DNA from: Chloroflexota bacterium
GTDB lineage: Bacteria; Chloroflexota; Dormibacteria; Dormibacterales; Dormibacteraceae
DNA: 5,971 nucleotides
NCBI GenBank assembly: GCA_005880345.1
Contig: VBGE01000325.1
Span: forward strand, 1 to 5,971
Direction: 5' to 3'
This document shows positions 1-5,971 of the stretch, piece by piece. The notes under the pieces are model-generated. The model did not search any database. It was not told the DNA's origin and saw nothing but the letters and a program-made list of their open reading frames with translations. The translations under genes and the position numbers were made by a program. Each line of letters starts with the position of its first letter. Within the stretch, counting starts at the first letter, position 1.

Positions 1-1
1 C

Positions 2-217
2 GGCGCGGTGCTGTGCTGGGCGCGCGCCCTCGGCGAATTCGGCGCGACCATCACGTTTGCCGGCAACCTGCCGGGACGAACGCAGACTGTGCCGCTTGCG
101 GTTTACGTCGCGCTCGAGTCGCGACCGGAAGGCGCGATCGTCCTGAGCCTGATCCTGCTCGCAGTCTCGCTCGCCATCCTCATCGGCCTGCGCGATCGCT
201 GGCTCGGCGCCCCATGA
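2..217 (+). CDS. modB: Molybdate ABC transporter permease ModB, C-terminal fragment
   Basis: This is the 3' end of an inner-membrane permease that forms the channel of the molybdate importer; about 71 codons are visible and the rest lies upstream of the window. The visible part starts inside the conserved cytoplasmic-loop region typical of ModB: a [18 protein letters not shown] segment followed by [13 protein letters not shown], both highly characteristic of the ModB/CysT/CysW group. A last hydrophobic helix ([18 protein letters not shown]) and a short basic tail, RDRWLGAP, follow. The TGA stop at 215-217 overlaps the ATG of the ATPase gene at 214 (ATGA), indicating an operon with translational coupling. 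CysW or another oxyanion permease is the alternative, but the ALGEFGAT and [11 protein letters not shown] wording and the ModC-like neighbour favour molybdate or tungstate. Confidence 0.9.
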   Translation, partial: GAVLCWARALGEFGATITFAGNLPGRTQTVPLAVYVALESRPEGAIVLSLILLAVSLAILIGLRDRWLGAP

Positions 218-1162
218 GCCTGCACGCCGCAATCAAGGTCGAGCGATCCGATTTCGCGCTCGACGTCGATATCACCATCGACGCCGGCGAGACCGTCGCC
301 GTGCTGGGTCCGAACGGCGCCGGCAAGACGACGCTGCTCCGTGCGATTGCGGGTCTGGTCCCTGTCCAGGGTCGCGTTGCGCTCGATGACGCCGTCTTCG
401 ACGACTCCTCGACCAACCGGCACGTGCCGACCGAGCGCCGCCGGGTCGGGCTGGTCTTCCAGGACCACGTGCTGTTCCCCCATATGACCGTGCTCGACAA
501 CGTCGCGTTCGGGCTGCCGGGCAATGGGAAACGCATTGCACGCGATTGGCTGGACCGGGCGGGTCTCGGCGACAAGGCCATGGCCATGCCGCGCGAGCTG
601 TCCGGCGGCCAGGCCCAACGCATCGCGCTGCTGCGCACATTGATCACGCAACCGCGACTCCTGCTGCTCGACGAACCGCTCTCCGCGCTCGACATTTCCA
701 TTCGCGCCGAGGTCCGGCGGGAGCTGTCGCGCCAGCTGGCGGGTTTCAAGGGCATCCGCATCCTGGTCACCCACGATCCGATCGAGGCGATGGCACTGGC
801 CGACCGCCTGATCGTTCTCGAGCACGGCAAGGTGGTCCAGAGCGGCGCGCCCGCCGAGGTCACCGCGCGACCTCGTTCCCGTTTCGTCGCCGACCTCGCG
901 GGAGTGAACCTGCTGCGCGGGCACGGTCGCATCGACCACGTCGAGCTGGACGGCGGTGCCTCGATCGCCGCACCGGACGCCGGGGAAGGCCATGTTTTCG
1001 CCGTCATCCACCCGCGGGCCGTCGCGCTGTACCTGGCCAGGCCGGAAGGCACACCGCGCAACGTCTGGCGCGCGCGCGCCGAGGACCTCGACCTGCACGG
1101 CGAGCGCGTGCGCTTGCGCCTCAGCGGCGAGGTGCCCCTCGTCGCCGGAGTCACGCCCTCCC
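214..1162 (+). CDS. modC: Molybdate ABC transporter ATP-binding protein ModC, C-terminal tail missing
   Basis: This is the cytoplasmic ATPase that powers molybdate import with ModB. From ATG 214 (overlapping the modB stop) the protein shows Walker [10 protein letters not shown] (residues 32-40), Q-loop FQD (82-84), signature LSGGQ (129-133), Walker B LLLLDEP (149-155), D-loop SALD (157-160) and switch His187 in LVTHD. A linker and the start of a TOBE/molybdate-binding domain follow (about 255-315, with [10 protein letters not shown] and [17 protein letters not shown]). Homology stops near residue 315 (position about 1158). ModC proteins normally run about 340-370 residues, with another beta-strand pair ending in a VKA-type motif, and none of the three frames supplies it here. 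The frame itself stays open to a TAG at 2116-2118, but that extension is arginine-rich out-of-frame translation of the protease gene. The end given is where the protease begins, not a stop codon. The nucleotide-binding domain looks intact; the tail is probably deleted. Confidence 0.85.
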
Positions 1163-2110
1163 ATGGCCGAAGCCACGACCGAGCAAGAGGCTCTAGACGC
1201 TTATTCGGTGATCGTCAGCACCGTCGCGGAGAAGGTTCTCCCGTCGGTCGCCAGCCTGCGCATCGGCCGCGGCGGCCGCGGCTTCGGCGGCGCCGGCTCC
1301 GGAGTCGTTATCACGCCCGACGGCTTTCTCGTCACCTCGGCCCACGTCGTCGCCGCGGGCGGTGCCGCCAGCGCCTCCTTCATCGACGGCACCGAGTTCG
1401 ACGTCGATGTGGTCGGCGCGGACACGCTGTCCGACCTGGCCATCGCCCGCGCCCGGGCGACCACACTGGTCCCCGCCCGGATCGGCAACGCGGAGCAACT
1501 CCGCGTCGGGCAGCTGGTCGTCGCCATCGGCAACCCGATGGGCTTTTCGGGGTCCGTCACGTCCGGGGTCGTCAGCGGGTTAGGCCGCTCGCTGGCGACC
1601 GCAGACGGCAACGGGCACCGGCGCTTCATCGAGGACGTCATCCAGACCGACGCCGCGCTGAACCCGGGCAACTCGGGCGGCGCGCTGGCCGACTCGCACG
1701 CCCGGCTCATCGGCGTCAACACCGCAGTTGCGGGCATGGGCCTTGGCCTGGCGGTGCCGATGAACGCGACGACCGAGGCGATCCTGGCGGCGCTGATGCG
1801 GAACGGCCGCGTGCGGCGCGCCTATCTCGGCATCGCCGGCGGCACGCGACCGCTGCCCCCGCCCATCGCCGAGCGGCTCGGTCGCAAGGCCGGCGTCGAG
1901 GTGCACGAGGTCGTGAGCGGCAGCCCCGCCGCCGGCGGCAAGCTGCGCGCGGGAGACGTGATCGTGTCGGTCGGCGACGTCGGGGTGACGAAAGCCGGAG
2001 ACCTGCAGCGTCTGATGGTCGAGGCACAGATCGGTTCGAAGGTGGTGCTGACCGTTCTGCGCGGCGACGACCTGCTCAACCTGGATGTCGTGCCGGTCGA
2101 GCTGAAGTAG
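1163..2110 (+). CDS. HtrA/Deg-family (S1C) serine protease with C-terminal PDZ domain
   Basis: A 315-residue trypsin-like protease of the DegP/HtrA type, which degrades or chaperones misfolded proteins. The catalytic triad is readable: His61 in VTSAHVV, Asp91 in LSDLAIA and Ser171 in NPGNSGGAL. Other hallmarks are GAGSGVVITPDG (43-54), VGQLVVAIGNPMGF (115-128) and VIQTDAALNPG before the Ser. One PDZ domain follows (about 215-315) with YLGIAGG, SPAAGGKLRAGDVIVSVGD and a final hydrophobic strand. The start at ATG 1163 fits because the usual N-terminal helix LDAYSVIVSTVAEKVLPSV begins at residue 11; a GGAG lies at 1147-1150, rather far upstream (12 nt). There is no signal peptide or membrane helix, unlike most HtrA proteins, so it reads as cytoplasmic. 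The junction with the broken modC could hide a lost N-terminus. Its substrate is unknown. It ends 18 nt before the PPK2 gene, in the same frame. Confidence 0.9.
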   Translation: MAEATTEQEALDAYSVIVSTVAEKVLPSVASLRIGRGGRGFGGAGSGVVITPDGFLVTSAHVVAAGGAASASFIDGTEFDVDVVGADTLSDLAIARARATTLVPARIGNAEQLRVGQLVVAIGNPMGFSGSVTSGVVSGLGRSLATADGNGHRRFIEDVIQTDAALNPGNSGGALADSHARLIGVNTAVAGMGLGLAVPMNATTEAILAALMRNGRVRRAYLGIAGGTRPLPPPIAERLGRKAGVEVHEVVSGSPAAGGKLRAGDVIVSVGDVGVTKAGDLQRLMVEAQIGSKVVLTVLRGDDLLNLDVVPVELK

Positions 2111-2115
2111 ACCGC

Positions 2116-2121
2116 TAGACT
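2116..2121 (+). promoter_or_regulatory. Possible -10 box of a leaderless promoter for PPK2
   Basis: TAGACT fits the TAnnnT -10 consensus and ends exactly 7 nt before the GTG start at 2129, so transcription would begin at or next to the start codon. No Shine-Dalgarno-like sequence lies in the 18-nt gap after the protease stop, which agrees with a leaderless message. No convincing -35 element is visible near 2092-2098. A hexamer this loose can occur by chance. Confidence 0.4.
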
Positions 2122-2128
2122 CGCCGAC

Positions 2129-2962
2129 GTGGCGAAGAAAGAGGTCCGCGATCTCTTGCGCGCGAAGGTCAGCGACGGCCGGTTCCGGCTCGCGGACGTC
2201 GACCCCGACTCGACCCCCGGCCTGAAAGGCGGCGACAAGCGCGCGCTGCGCGATGTGAAAAAGCAAGAGGGCCCGCTTTTCGACTTCCACGAGCGCCTGT
2301 ACGCGGAGCACACGCGCTCGCTCCTGGTGGTCCTGCAGGGGATGGACACCGCCGGCAAGGACGGCACGATCACCCACGTCATGCGGAGCTTCAACCCGCA
2401 AGGCGTCCTCATCACGCCGTTCAAGCAGCCGACGCCGGCGGAGAAACGGCACGGCTTCCTGTGGCGCATCCGCCGCAGGCTGCCGGCGGCAGGCGACATC
2501 GGCATCTTCAACCGCTCGCACTACGAGGACGTGCTCATCGCCCGGGTGCACGAGCTCGCGCCGCTGCCGGTGATCGAGCGGCGGTACAGGCAGATCAACC
2601 AGTTCGAGAGGGACGTCGTTCGCGCACACACGACCATCGTCAAGATCTGCCTCCACATCTCGTACGAGGAACAGCGAAAGAGGCTCACCGACCGGCTCAA
2701 GGACCCCGACAAGCACTGGAAGTTCAACGAGAACGACATCGACGAGCGGGCATACTGGGACGACTACCAGGCCGCCTACGGGCTGGCCGTGACCAGGTGC
2801 TCGACGCCCTATGCCCCCTGGTATGTCGTTCCGGCCAACGACAAGGCGTACCGGAACTGGGCCGTGTCGATGATCCTGCTCGAGACGCTGCGCGAGATGG
2901 ATCCCCAGTACCCGCGGCCGAAGCTGGACGTCGACCGGCTGCTGAAGCGGCTGAAGGCCTGA
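2129..2962 (+). CDS. Polyphosphate kinase 2 family (polyphosphate:nucleotide phosphotransferase, class III-like)
   Basis: A 277-residue cytoplasmic enzyme of the PPK2 family, which moves phosphate between inorganic polyphosphate and nucleotides (AMP/ADP to ADP/ATP in class III enzymes), linking polyphosphate stores to the energy charge. Seen: an N-terminal helical region with FDFHERLYAEHTRSLLVVLQ, Walker A GMDTAGKDG (71-79), a NPQGV motif (89-93), Walker B region IGIFNRSHYEDV (124-135), and the lid RLTDRLKDPDKHWKF (185-199) followed by RAYWDDY and TPYAPWYVVPANDK. FNRSHYE, rather than the FDRSWYNR of class I enzymes, points to the class III-type subgroup of about 265 residues that includes thermophile and Deinococcus members. 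The length is normal. The start is GTG 2129; no earlier or later start fits well. There is no Shine-Dalgarno, but a TAGACT box ends 7 nt upstream, suggesting a leaderless transcript. The link to its neighbours is unclear. Confidence 0.93.
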   Translation: MAKKEVRDLLRAKVSDGRFRLADVDPDSTPGLKGGDKRALRDVKKQEGPLFDFHERLYAEHTRSLLVVLQGMDTAGKDGTITHVMRSFNPQGVLITPFKQPTPAEKRHGFLWRIRRRLPAAGDIGIFNRSHYEDVLIARVHELAPLPVIERRYRQINQFERDVVRAHTTIVKICLHISYEEQRKRLTDRLKDPDKHWKFNENDIDERAYWDDYQAAYGLAVTRCSTPYAPWYVVPANDKAYRNWAVSMILLETLREMDPQYPRPKLDVDRLLKRLKA

Positions 2963-2989
2963 ACTCACAGCGTCTGACGACACCGGGTT

Positions 2990-2998
2990 TGCTACGTT
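2990..2998 (+). promoter_or_regulatory. Possible extended -10 promoter for the liv-type operon
   Basis: TGCTACGTT matches the extended -10 form TGnTAnnnT and sits in the only AT-richer patch between the PPK2 stop (2962) and the binding-protein start (3041). Transcription would start near 3005, giving a leader of about 35 nt that contains the palindrome and the ribosome binding site. No good -35 at 16-18 nt spacing is evident, which an extended -10 can tolerate. Confidence 0.4.
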
Positions 2999-3008
2999 AA
3001 AGATCCGC

Positions 3009-3022
3009 AAAGAAGCTTCTTT
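3009..3022 (+). repeat. 14-bp perfect palindrome upstream of the substrate-binding protein gene
   Basis: AAAGAAGCTTCTTT is a perfect palindrome without a spacer, lying just downstream of the possible -10 box and directly before the ribosome binding site. Its AT content contrasts with the GC-rich surroundings. The position would suit an operator for a dimeric repressor. With no loop it is a poor RNA hairpin. No matching regulator is in the window and no second copy was noticed. Confidence 0.5.
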
Positions 3023-3024
3023 AT

Positions 3025-3031
3025 GGGGGAG
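3025..3031 (+). promoter_or_regulatory. Ribosome binding site that fixes the binding-protein start at 3041
   Basis: GGGGGAG lies 9 nt before ATG 3041 and is the strongest Shine-Dalgarno-like sequence in the window. It overlaps the in-frame ATG at 3023, which would otherwise extend the protein by six residues (MGETVD) ahead of the signal peptide. It therefore argues that 3041 is the true start rather than 3023. Confidence 0.65.
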
Positions 3032-3040
3032 ACGGTGGAC

Positions 3041-4120
3041 ATGAACCGCATGCGTCTCGTCGTTGGGCTGTTGGCGACCCTGGTGCTGGCGGCCTGCGGG
3101 TCGACCGGGACTCCAGGTGGCAACTCAGGGAACTCGTATTCGGGCAAGACGATCAAGCTCGGGGCGGTCTATTCGATCACCGGCGCCGGCGGCGTTTACG
3201 GCCCGCAAAGCCGAGACGGCGCCTTGCTGGCGGTCAAGCAGATCAACGCCTCAGGCGGCATCAACGGAGCTCAGATCGAGCTGACGGTCGAGGATGACAC
3301 CTCGGACAAGGCGATTTCCTCGCAGAAGACGCAGTCGCTGATCCAGCAGAACCAGGTGCTGGCGCTGCTCGGGCCCACGCTGTCCAACTCCGCCGTGGGC
3401 GCGCATCCGCTGGCGGAGAGCCTGAAGACGCCGATGCTGGCGACGAGCACCACGGGCATCCACATCGTCCCGGACTGCAATGCGCCGTCCACGACGCCGT
3501 GCAAGTACATCTTCCGCGACAGCCTCGGCGAGCAGACCGCGATCCCGGACAACATCATGTCCTACACCAACGACGCTCACCCCAAGACGGGCGTGCTGCT
3601 CGTTGCCCAGGACGACAAGTTCTCCAGCGACGGCGGCAAGATCGTCCAGGACACGGTCGGCCAGTACAACATCCAGCTGCTGAAGACGATCCCGTTCAGC
3701 AAGAACGACGCGGACCTCTCGTCTTACGTGACCCAGGCGGTAGGGCTGCACCCCGACGTCATCTTCATCACGTCGCTCGGCGGCATCCCGGCCAAGATCA
3801 TGACGGCGGCCCGCAACCAGAACTGGCAGGGCCAGTTCCTGGGTGGGAACGGGTTCAACACCGCGACGGTCTCCAAGCAGGCCGGCGCGGCGGGCAAAGG
3901 CGCGCCCAGCGCCAGCGCGTGGTACATCGGCAACACGTTTCCGTCCAACGCGGACTTCGTCAGCGCGTACAAGGCCGAGTACAGCAAAGACCCAGACCAG
4001 TTCGCCGCGCAGGGGTACACCGGCCTGAAGATCCTGGCCACAAGCAGACGGTGTGGATCATCGAGATGGATGGCGCCGGCGGGTTCAAGCTCGATCACGA
4101 GATCAAGCCCAGCTAGATGA
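3041..4120 (+). CDS. LivK-type ABC substrate-binding lipoprotein with internal deletion and frameshift
   Basis: This is the extracytoplasmic solute-binding component of a branched-chain-amino-acid-type (HAAT) importer. From ATG 3041 it has a short signal peptide with lipobox LAAC (Cys19 would be lipidated), a Gly/Ser linker, then a Peripla_BP_6 fold: IKLGAVYSITG, YGPQSRDGALLAVKQIN, GGINGAQIEL, VLALLGPTLSN, a Cys pair in DCNAPSTTPCKY, and DVIFITSLGG. The fold is good up to GYTGLKILA (about 4039). The frame then reads SRRCGSSRWM and ends at TGA 4118-4120, unlike any family C-terminus. In the +1-position frame (4042-4116) a proper ending appears: KQTVWIIEMDGAGGFKLDHEIKPS, TAG. The family normally has about 45-55 residues between these points, so an out-of-frame deletion is inferred. 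As sequenced, the C-terminal lobe is incomplete and ligand binding is doubtful. The substrate cannot be told from sequence. The same operon carries both permeases downstream. Confidence 0.88.
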   Translation: MNRMRLVVGLLATLVLAACGSTGTPGGNSGNSYSGKTIKLGAVYSITGAGGVYGPQSRDGALLAVKQINASGGINGAQIELTVEDDTSDKAISSQKTQSLIQQNQVLALLGPTLSNSAVGAHPLAESLKTPMLATSTTGIHIVPDCNAPSTTPCKYIFRDSLGEQTAIPDNIMSYTNDAHPKTGVLLVAQDDKFSSDGGKIVQDTVGQYNIQLLKTIPFSKNDADLSSYVTQAVGLHPDVIFITSLGGIPAKIMTAARNQNWQGQFLGGNGFNTATVSKQAGAAGKGAPSASAWYIGNTFPSNADFVSAYKAEYSKDPDQFAAQGYTGLKILATSRRCGSSRWMAPAGSSSITRSSPAR

Positions 4121-4123
4121 AAT

Positions 4124-4160
4124 TGGGGGAGCGACGATTGCTCCCCCACCTCTTCTTTAT
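4124..4160 (+). terminator. Hairpin with T-rich tail between binding protein and permease genes
   Basis: TGGGGGAGC (4124-4132) pairs perfectly with GCTCCCCCA (4140-4148) around a 7-nt loop, followed by the pyrimidine-rich CCTCTTCTTTAT. The stem is very stable and the tail moderately T-rich. It lies 8 nt after the TAG at 4116 (4 nt after the TGA at 4120) and before livH at 4181. In operons of this kind a partial terminator or a 3'-end-protecting hairpin after the binding-protein gene lets the binding protein be made in excess over the permeases. The tail is not a pure T run, so read-through is likely. Confidence 0.7.
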
Positions 4161-4180
4161 CTGATGGCTCTGACGGCCTG

Positions 4181-5095
4181 ATGGACCAGCAGATCGTCAA
4201 CGCGATCTTCATCGGCTCCATCTACGCGCTGTTTGCAGTGGGCTACACGCTCGTCTTTGGAATCCTCGACATCCTGAACCTCGCGCACAGCGCGGTGTTC
4301 ATGCTCGGCGCAGCGCTCACCTACTCCCTGGCCATCAACCATGGGCAGTCGTTCTGGGTCGCCGCGGTGCTGGGCATCGCGCTCTCCGCGCTGATGGGCC
4401 TGGTGATCGAGCATGTGTGCCTGCGTCCTTTGCGGCGCCGCCACGCGCCTCCGATCGCAGCGCTGATCTCGACGATCGGCCTGGCGCTGATCATCGTGGC
4501 CGCGGTCGAGCAGGGGCGCCCGGGCTCGCTGACGTCGTCGCTGTGGGTCGACGGCGCCAACTCCGTCGCGTTCCCCGCCGGCACGATCCCCAACCCGATC
4601 TGGCACGTCGGCGACCTCACCCTCGAGGCGACCAAGGTCGTGATCATCCCGATCTCGATCGCGCTGATGCTGGTGCTGGGCTACGTGATGCGATACACGC
4701 AGGTCGGGCGAGGGCTCCGCGCGGTCGCGGAGAACCCGCGCGCAGCCCGGCTGATGGGGCTCGACGTGGACCGGATGATCTCGCTGACTCTGGTCATCTC
4801 CTCTGCGCTGGGCGGCCTCGCCGGGATCCTGTTCGGCGCGGCGCTGGGCGACATCAGCCCGTACATCGGTCGCGACAACGTGGAGGTGCGCGGCCTCGCG
4901 GTGATCGTGCTCGGCGGCATGGGCAGCATCACCGGCGCGGTGTTCGGCGGTTACCTGCTGGGCATGATCGAGGTGCTGGCCGCCGTCAAGTTGGGCAGCG
5001 GCGTGCGAGGCGGGGTGGCGTTTGCCGCGCTCTTCCTGGTTCTCGTGCTGCGACCGCAAGGCCTGTTCGGCACGCGGTTGCGCGAGCGGATCTAG
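4181..5095 (+). CDS. livH: Branched-chain amino acid-type ABC transporter permease LivH
   Basis: A 304-residue inner-membrane permease, one half of the channel of a LivKHMGF-type importer. The N-terminus IFIGSIYALFAVGYTLVFGILDILNLAHSAVFMLGA contains the family hallmark (GYTLVFG, then NLAHG-like NLAHS). Several hydrophobic helices follow, and the cytoplasmic ATPase-docking loop lies at about 180-199 (RAVAENPRAARLMGLDVD). Late motifs are VIVLGGMGSITGAVFGGYLLG and the ending RPQGLFGTRLRERI. Length and ending are normal for LivH. ATG 4181 overlaps a possible five-codon reading frame (4164-4181) as TGATG; no Shine-Dalgarno is evident, so coupling or leaderless-like initiation is possible. It is separated from livM by only 6 nt. 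Amide or urea permeases of the same family are an alternative, since substrate class is not resolved. Confidence 0.94.
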   Translation: MDQQIVNAIFIGSIYALFAVGYTLVFGILDILNLAHSAVFMLGAALTYSLAINHGQSFWVAAVLGIALSALMGLVIEHVCLRPLRRRHAPPIAALISTIGLALIIVAAVEQGRPGSLTSSLWVDGANSVAFPAGTIPNPIWHVGDLTLEATKVVIIPISIALMLVLGYVMRYTQVGRGLRAVAENPRAARLMGLDVDRMISLTLVISSALGGLAGILFGAALGDISPYIGRDNVEVRGLAVIVLGGMGSITGAVFGGYLLGMIEVLAAVKLGSGVRGGVAFAALFLVLVLRPQGLFGTRLRERI

Positions 5096-5101
5096 GGCTC
5101 G

Positions 5102-5971
5102 ATGGACTTCTTCATTTCGCTCTTCAGCGACCCGGTCGGTTTCTGGAACTCGCACTCGCTGCTGATCTCGCAGATCGGGATCAACAGCATGATCGCGACG
5201 TCGATGTTCCTGGTCCTCTACTCGGGCCAGCTGTCCCTGGCCGCGCCGGGTTTCATGGCCATCGGCGCGTACACGTCGGTCTTGATGGACCTCAACTGGC
5301 ACACGCCCCTTGTTCTCAACATCGCCGTCGGCGTGGTGCTGGCCGGCGTCATGGGCGCCCTTGTCGGCCTGCCGGTGCTGCGGCTGCGCGGGGTGTTCCT
5401 CGCCATCGCGACCATCGGTTTCATCGAGGCGCTGCGCCTCGGCGTGATCCTGAACTGGCCGATCACCGGCGAGGGCCTCGGCCTGAAGAACCCGACGGCC
5501 GATCCGCTCGGCGGCGTGCCGATCATCCTCGCGTCGCTGGTGGTGGTGGTCTTCCTGGTGTGGCGCTTGACCAAGGGCCGCCTCGGCAACGCGTGGGCCG
5601 CGATCCGCCAGGACGAGCTCGCGGCTTTGAGCCAGGGCATCGACGTCCCGCGCTACAAGCTGATCGCGTTCGTGCTGAGCGCGGTGATCGCCGGCTACGC
5701 GGGCGCGCTCGAGGCGCACCTCAACTTCTTCGTCGACCCGGGCGATGCGCAGTACGGGGTCACGCGCGCAGTGCAGGTTTTGACTTTCGCGGTCCTCGGT
5801 GGGAGCGGGTTCGTGCTGGGACCCGTGGTCGGCGCGCTGATCATCACGCTGCTGCCGTACATCTTCTCGAACGCCGGCAACTACATCAACATCCTCGCGG
5901 GCGCGTTTTTGATCCTCATCATCGTTTTCCGACCGCAGGGCATCGTCGGCCGCGGCGGCCTTGCGCTCGTG
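5102..5971 (+). CDS. livM: Branched-chain amino acid-type ABC transporter permease LivM (3' end beyond window)
   Basis: This is the second channel subunit, partner of LivH. The frame is open from ATG 5102 to the window edge, 290 codons. Seen: N-terminal helices with MIATSMFLVLYSGQLSLAA and then GFMAIGAYTSVL (the LivM GQxSLGHxxFxxIGAY region, here with AAP in place of GHA). Then come LRLRGVFLAIATIGFIEALRL, a short GEGLGLKN loop (usually a GG..GL motif), the ATPase-docking loop at about 168-187 (IRQDELAALSQGIDVPRYK), and VLTFAVLGGSGFVLGPVVGA. The late FRPQGIVG segment normally lies near the C-terminus, so only a few to some tens of residues should be missing. It starts 6 nt after the livH stop (TAG 5093-5095), with a weak AGGG in between. 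LivG and LivF ATPase genes would be expected next, outside the window. Confidence 0.93.
   Translation, partial: MDFFISLFSDPVGFWNSHSLLISQIGINSMIATSMFLVLYSGQLSLAAPGFMAIGAYTSVLMDLNWHTPLVLNIAVGVVLAGVMGALVGLPVLRLRGVFLAIATIGFIEALRLGVILNWPITGEGLGLKNPTADPLGGVPIILASLVVVVFLVWRLTKGRLGNAWAAIRQDELAALSQGIDVPRYKLIAFVLSAVIAGYAGALEAHLNFFVDPGDAQYGVTRAVQVLTFAVLGGSGFVLGPVVGALIITLLPYIFSNAGNYINILAGAFLILIIVFRPQGIVGRGGLALV

Noticed and set aside
103..1176. Long - strand open frames opposite modC (357 and 324 codons)
   Set aside because: They are antisense to a gene with all ABC ATPase motifs; no domain or plausible start context is seen.
1163..2118. Continuation of the modC frame as a 635-residue protein
   Set aside because: The extension is arginine/proline-rich low-complexity translation antiphase to a protease with a complete catalytic triad; the frame stays open only because GC-rich DNA has few stops.
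2971..2979. CGTCTGACG inverted repeat after PPK2 as a terminator
   Set aside because: The arms are only 4 bp with a 1-nt loop and no T run follows.
1580..3010. 476-codon open frame on the - strand
   Set aside because: It spans the antisense of two unrelated clear genes (protease and PPK2), with a composition typical of antisense shadows and no motif.
3023..3040. ATG 3023 as the start of the binding protein
   Set aside because: It is overlapped by the GGGGGAG that best serves ATG 3041, and it adds an acidic MGETVD stretch before the basic N-region of the signal peptide.
4157..5719. 520-codon open frame on the - strand
   Set aside because: It lies opposite livH and livM, is rich in Arg, Asp, His and Gln, has no recognisable domain, and is a typical antisense shadow of high-GC coding sequence.

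Overview
The window is GC-rich (roughly two thirds G+C), tightly packed and transcribed entirely on the + strand. It carries parts of two ABC transporter operons with two single genes between them. The lipoprotein-type binding protein, the GTG start with a TAnnnT box just upstream (a leaderless arrangement common in Actinobacteria), the short gene gaps and the base composition suggest a high-GC soil or environmental bacterium. Actinomycetota of the Thermoleophilia type, or a Chloroflexota/Dormibacterota-like lineage, would fit. This is inference from style, not a marker-based assignment.

Layout. Positions 2-217 hold the 3' end of modB (molybdate permease), joined by an ATGA overlap to modC (ATPase, from 214). 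ModC homology stops abruptly near 1158, and an HtrA-type serine protease with a PDZ domain starts at 1163 in another frame. A class III-like polyphosphate kinase 2 follows (2129-2962, GTG start). After a 60-78 bp gap with a possible promoter and a 14-bp palindrome comes a LivK/HAAT-type operon: substrate-binding lipoprotein (3041-4120), a strong hairpin, permease livH (4181-5095) and permease livM (from 5102, running off the window).

How the genes work together. ModB and ModC would form the molybdate importer with a ModA and the rest of ModB outside the window. LivK, LivH and LivM form the binding protein and membrane channel of a branched-chain-amino-acid-type importer; its two ATPases (LivG and LivF) would be expected just downstream. 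The protease and PPK2 lie between the operons with no evident functional link to either.

The most notable observations are two scars. The ModC tail is missing in all three frames, and the binding protein has lost about 45-55 residues with a frame change near 4037-4045. Both look like short internal deletions, real or introduced by assembly. I see no RNA genes, insertion sequences, CRISPR arrays, phage genes or defence genes, and nothing I would call a new biological system. No gene-free stretch exceeds 300 bases.
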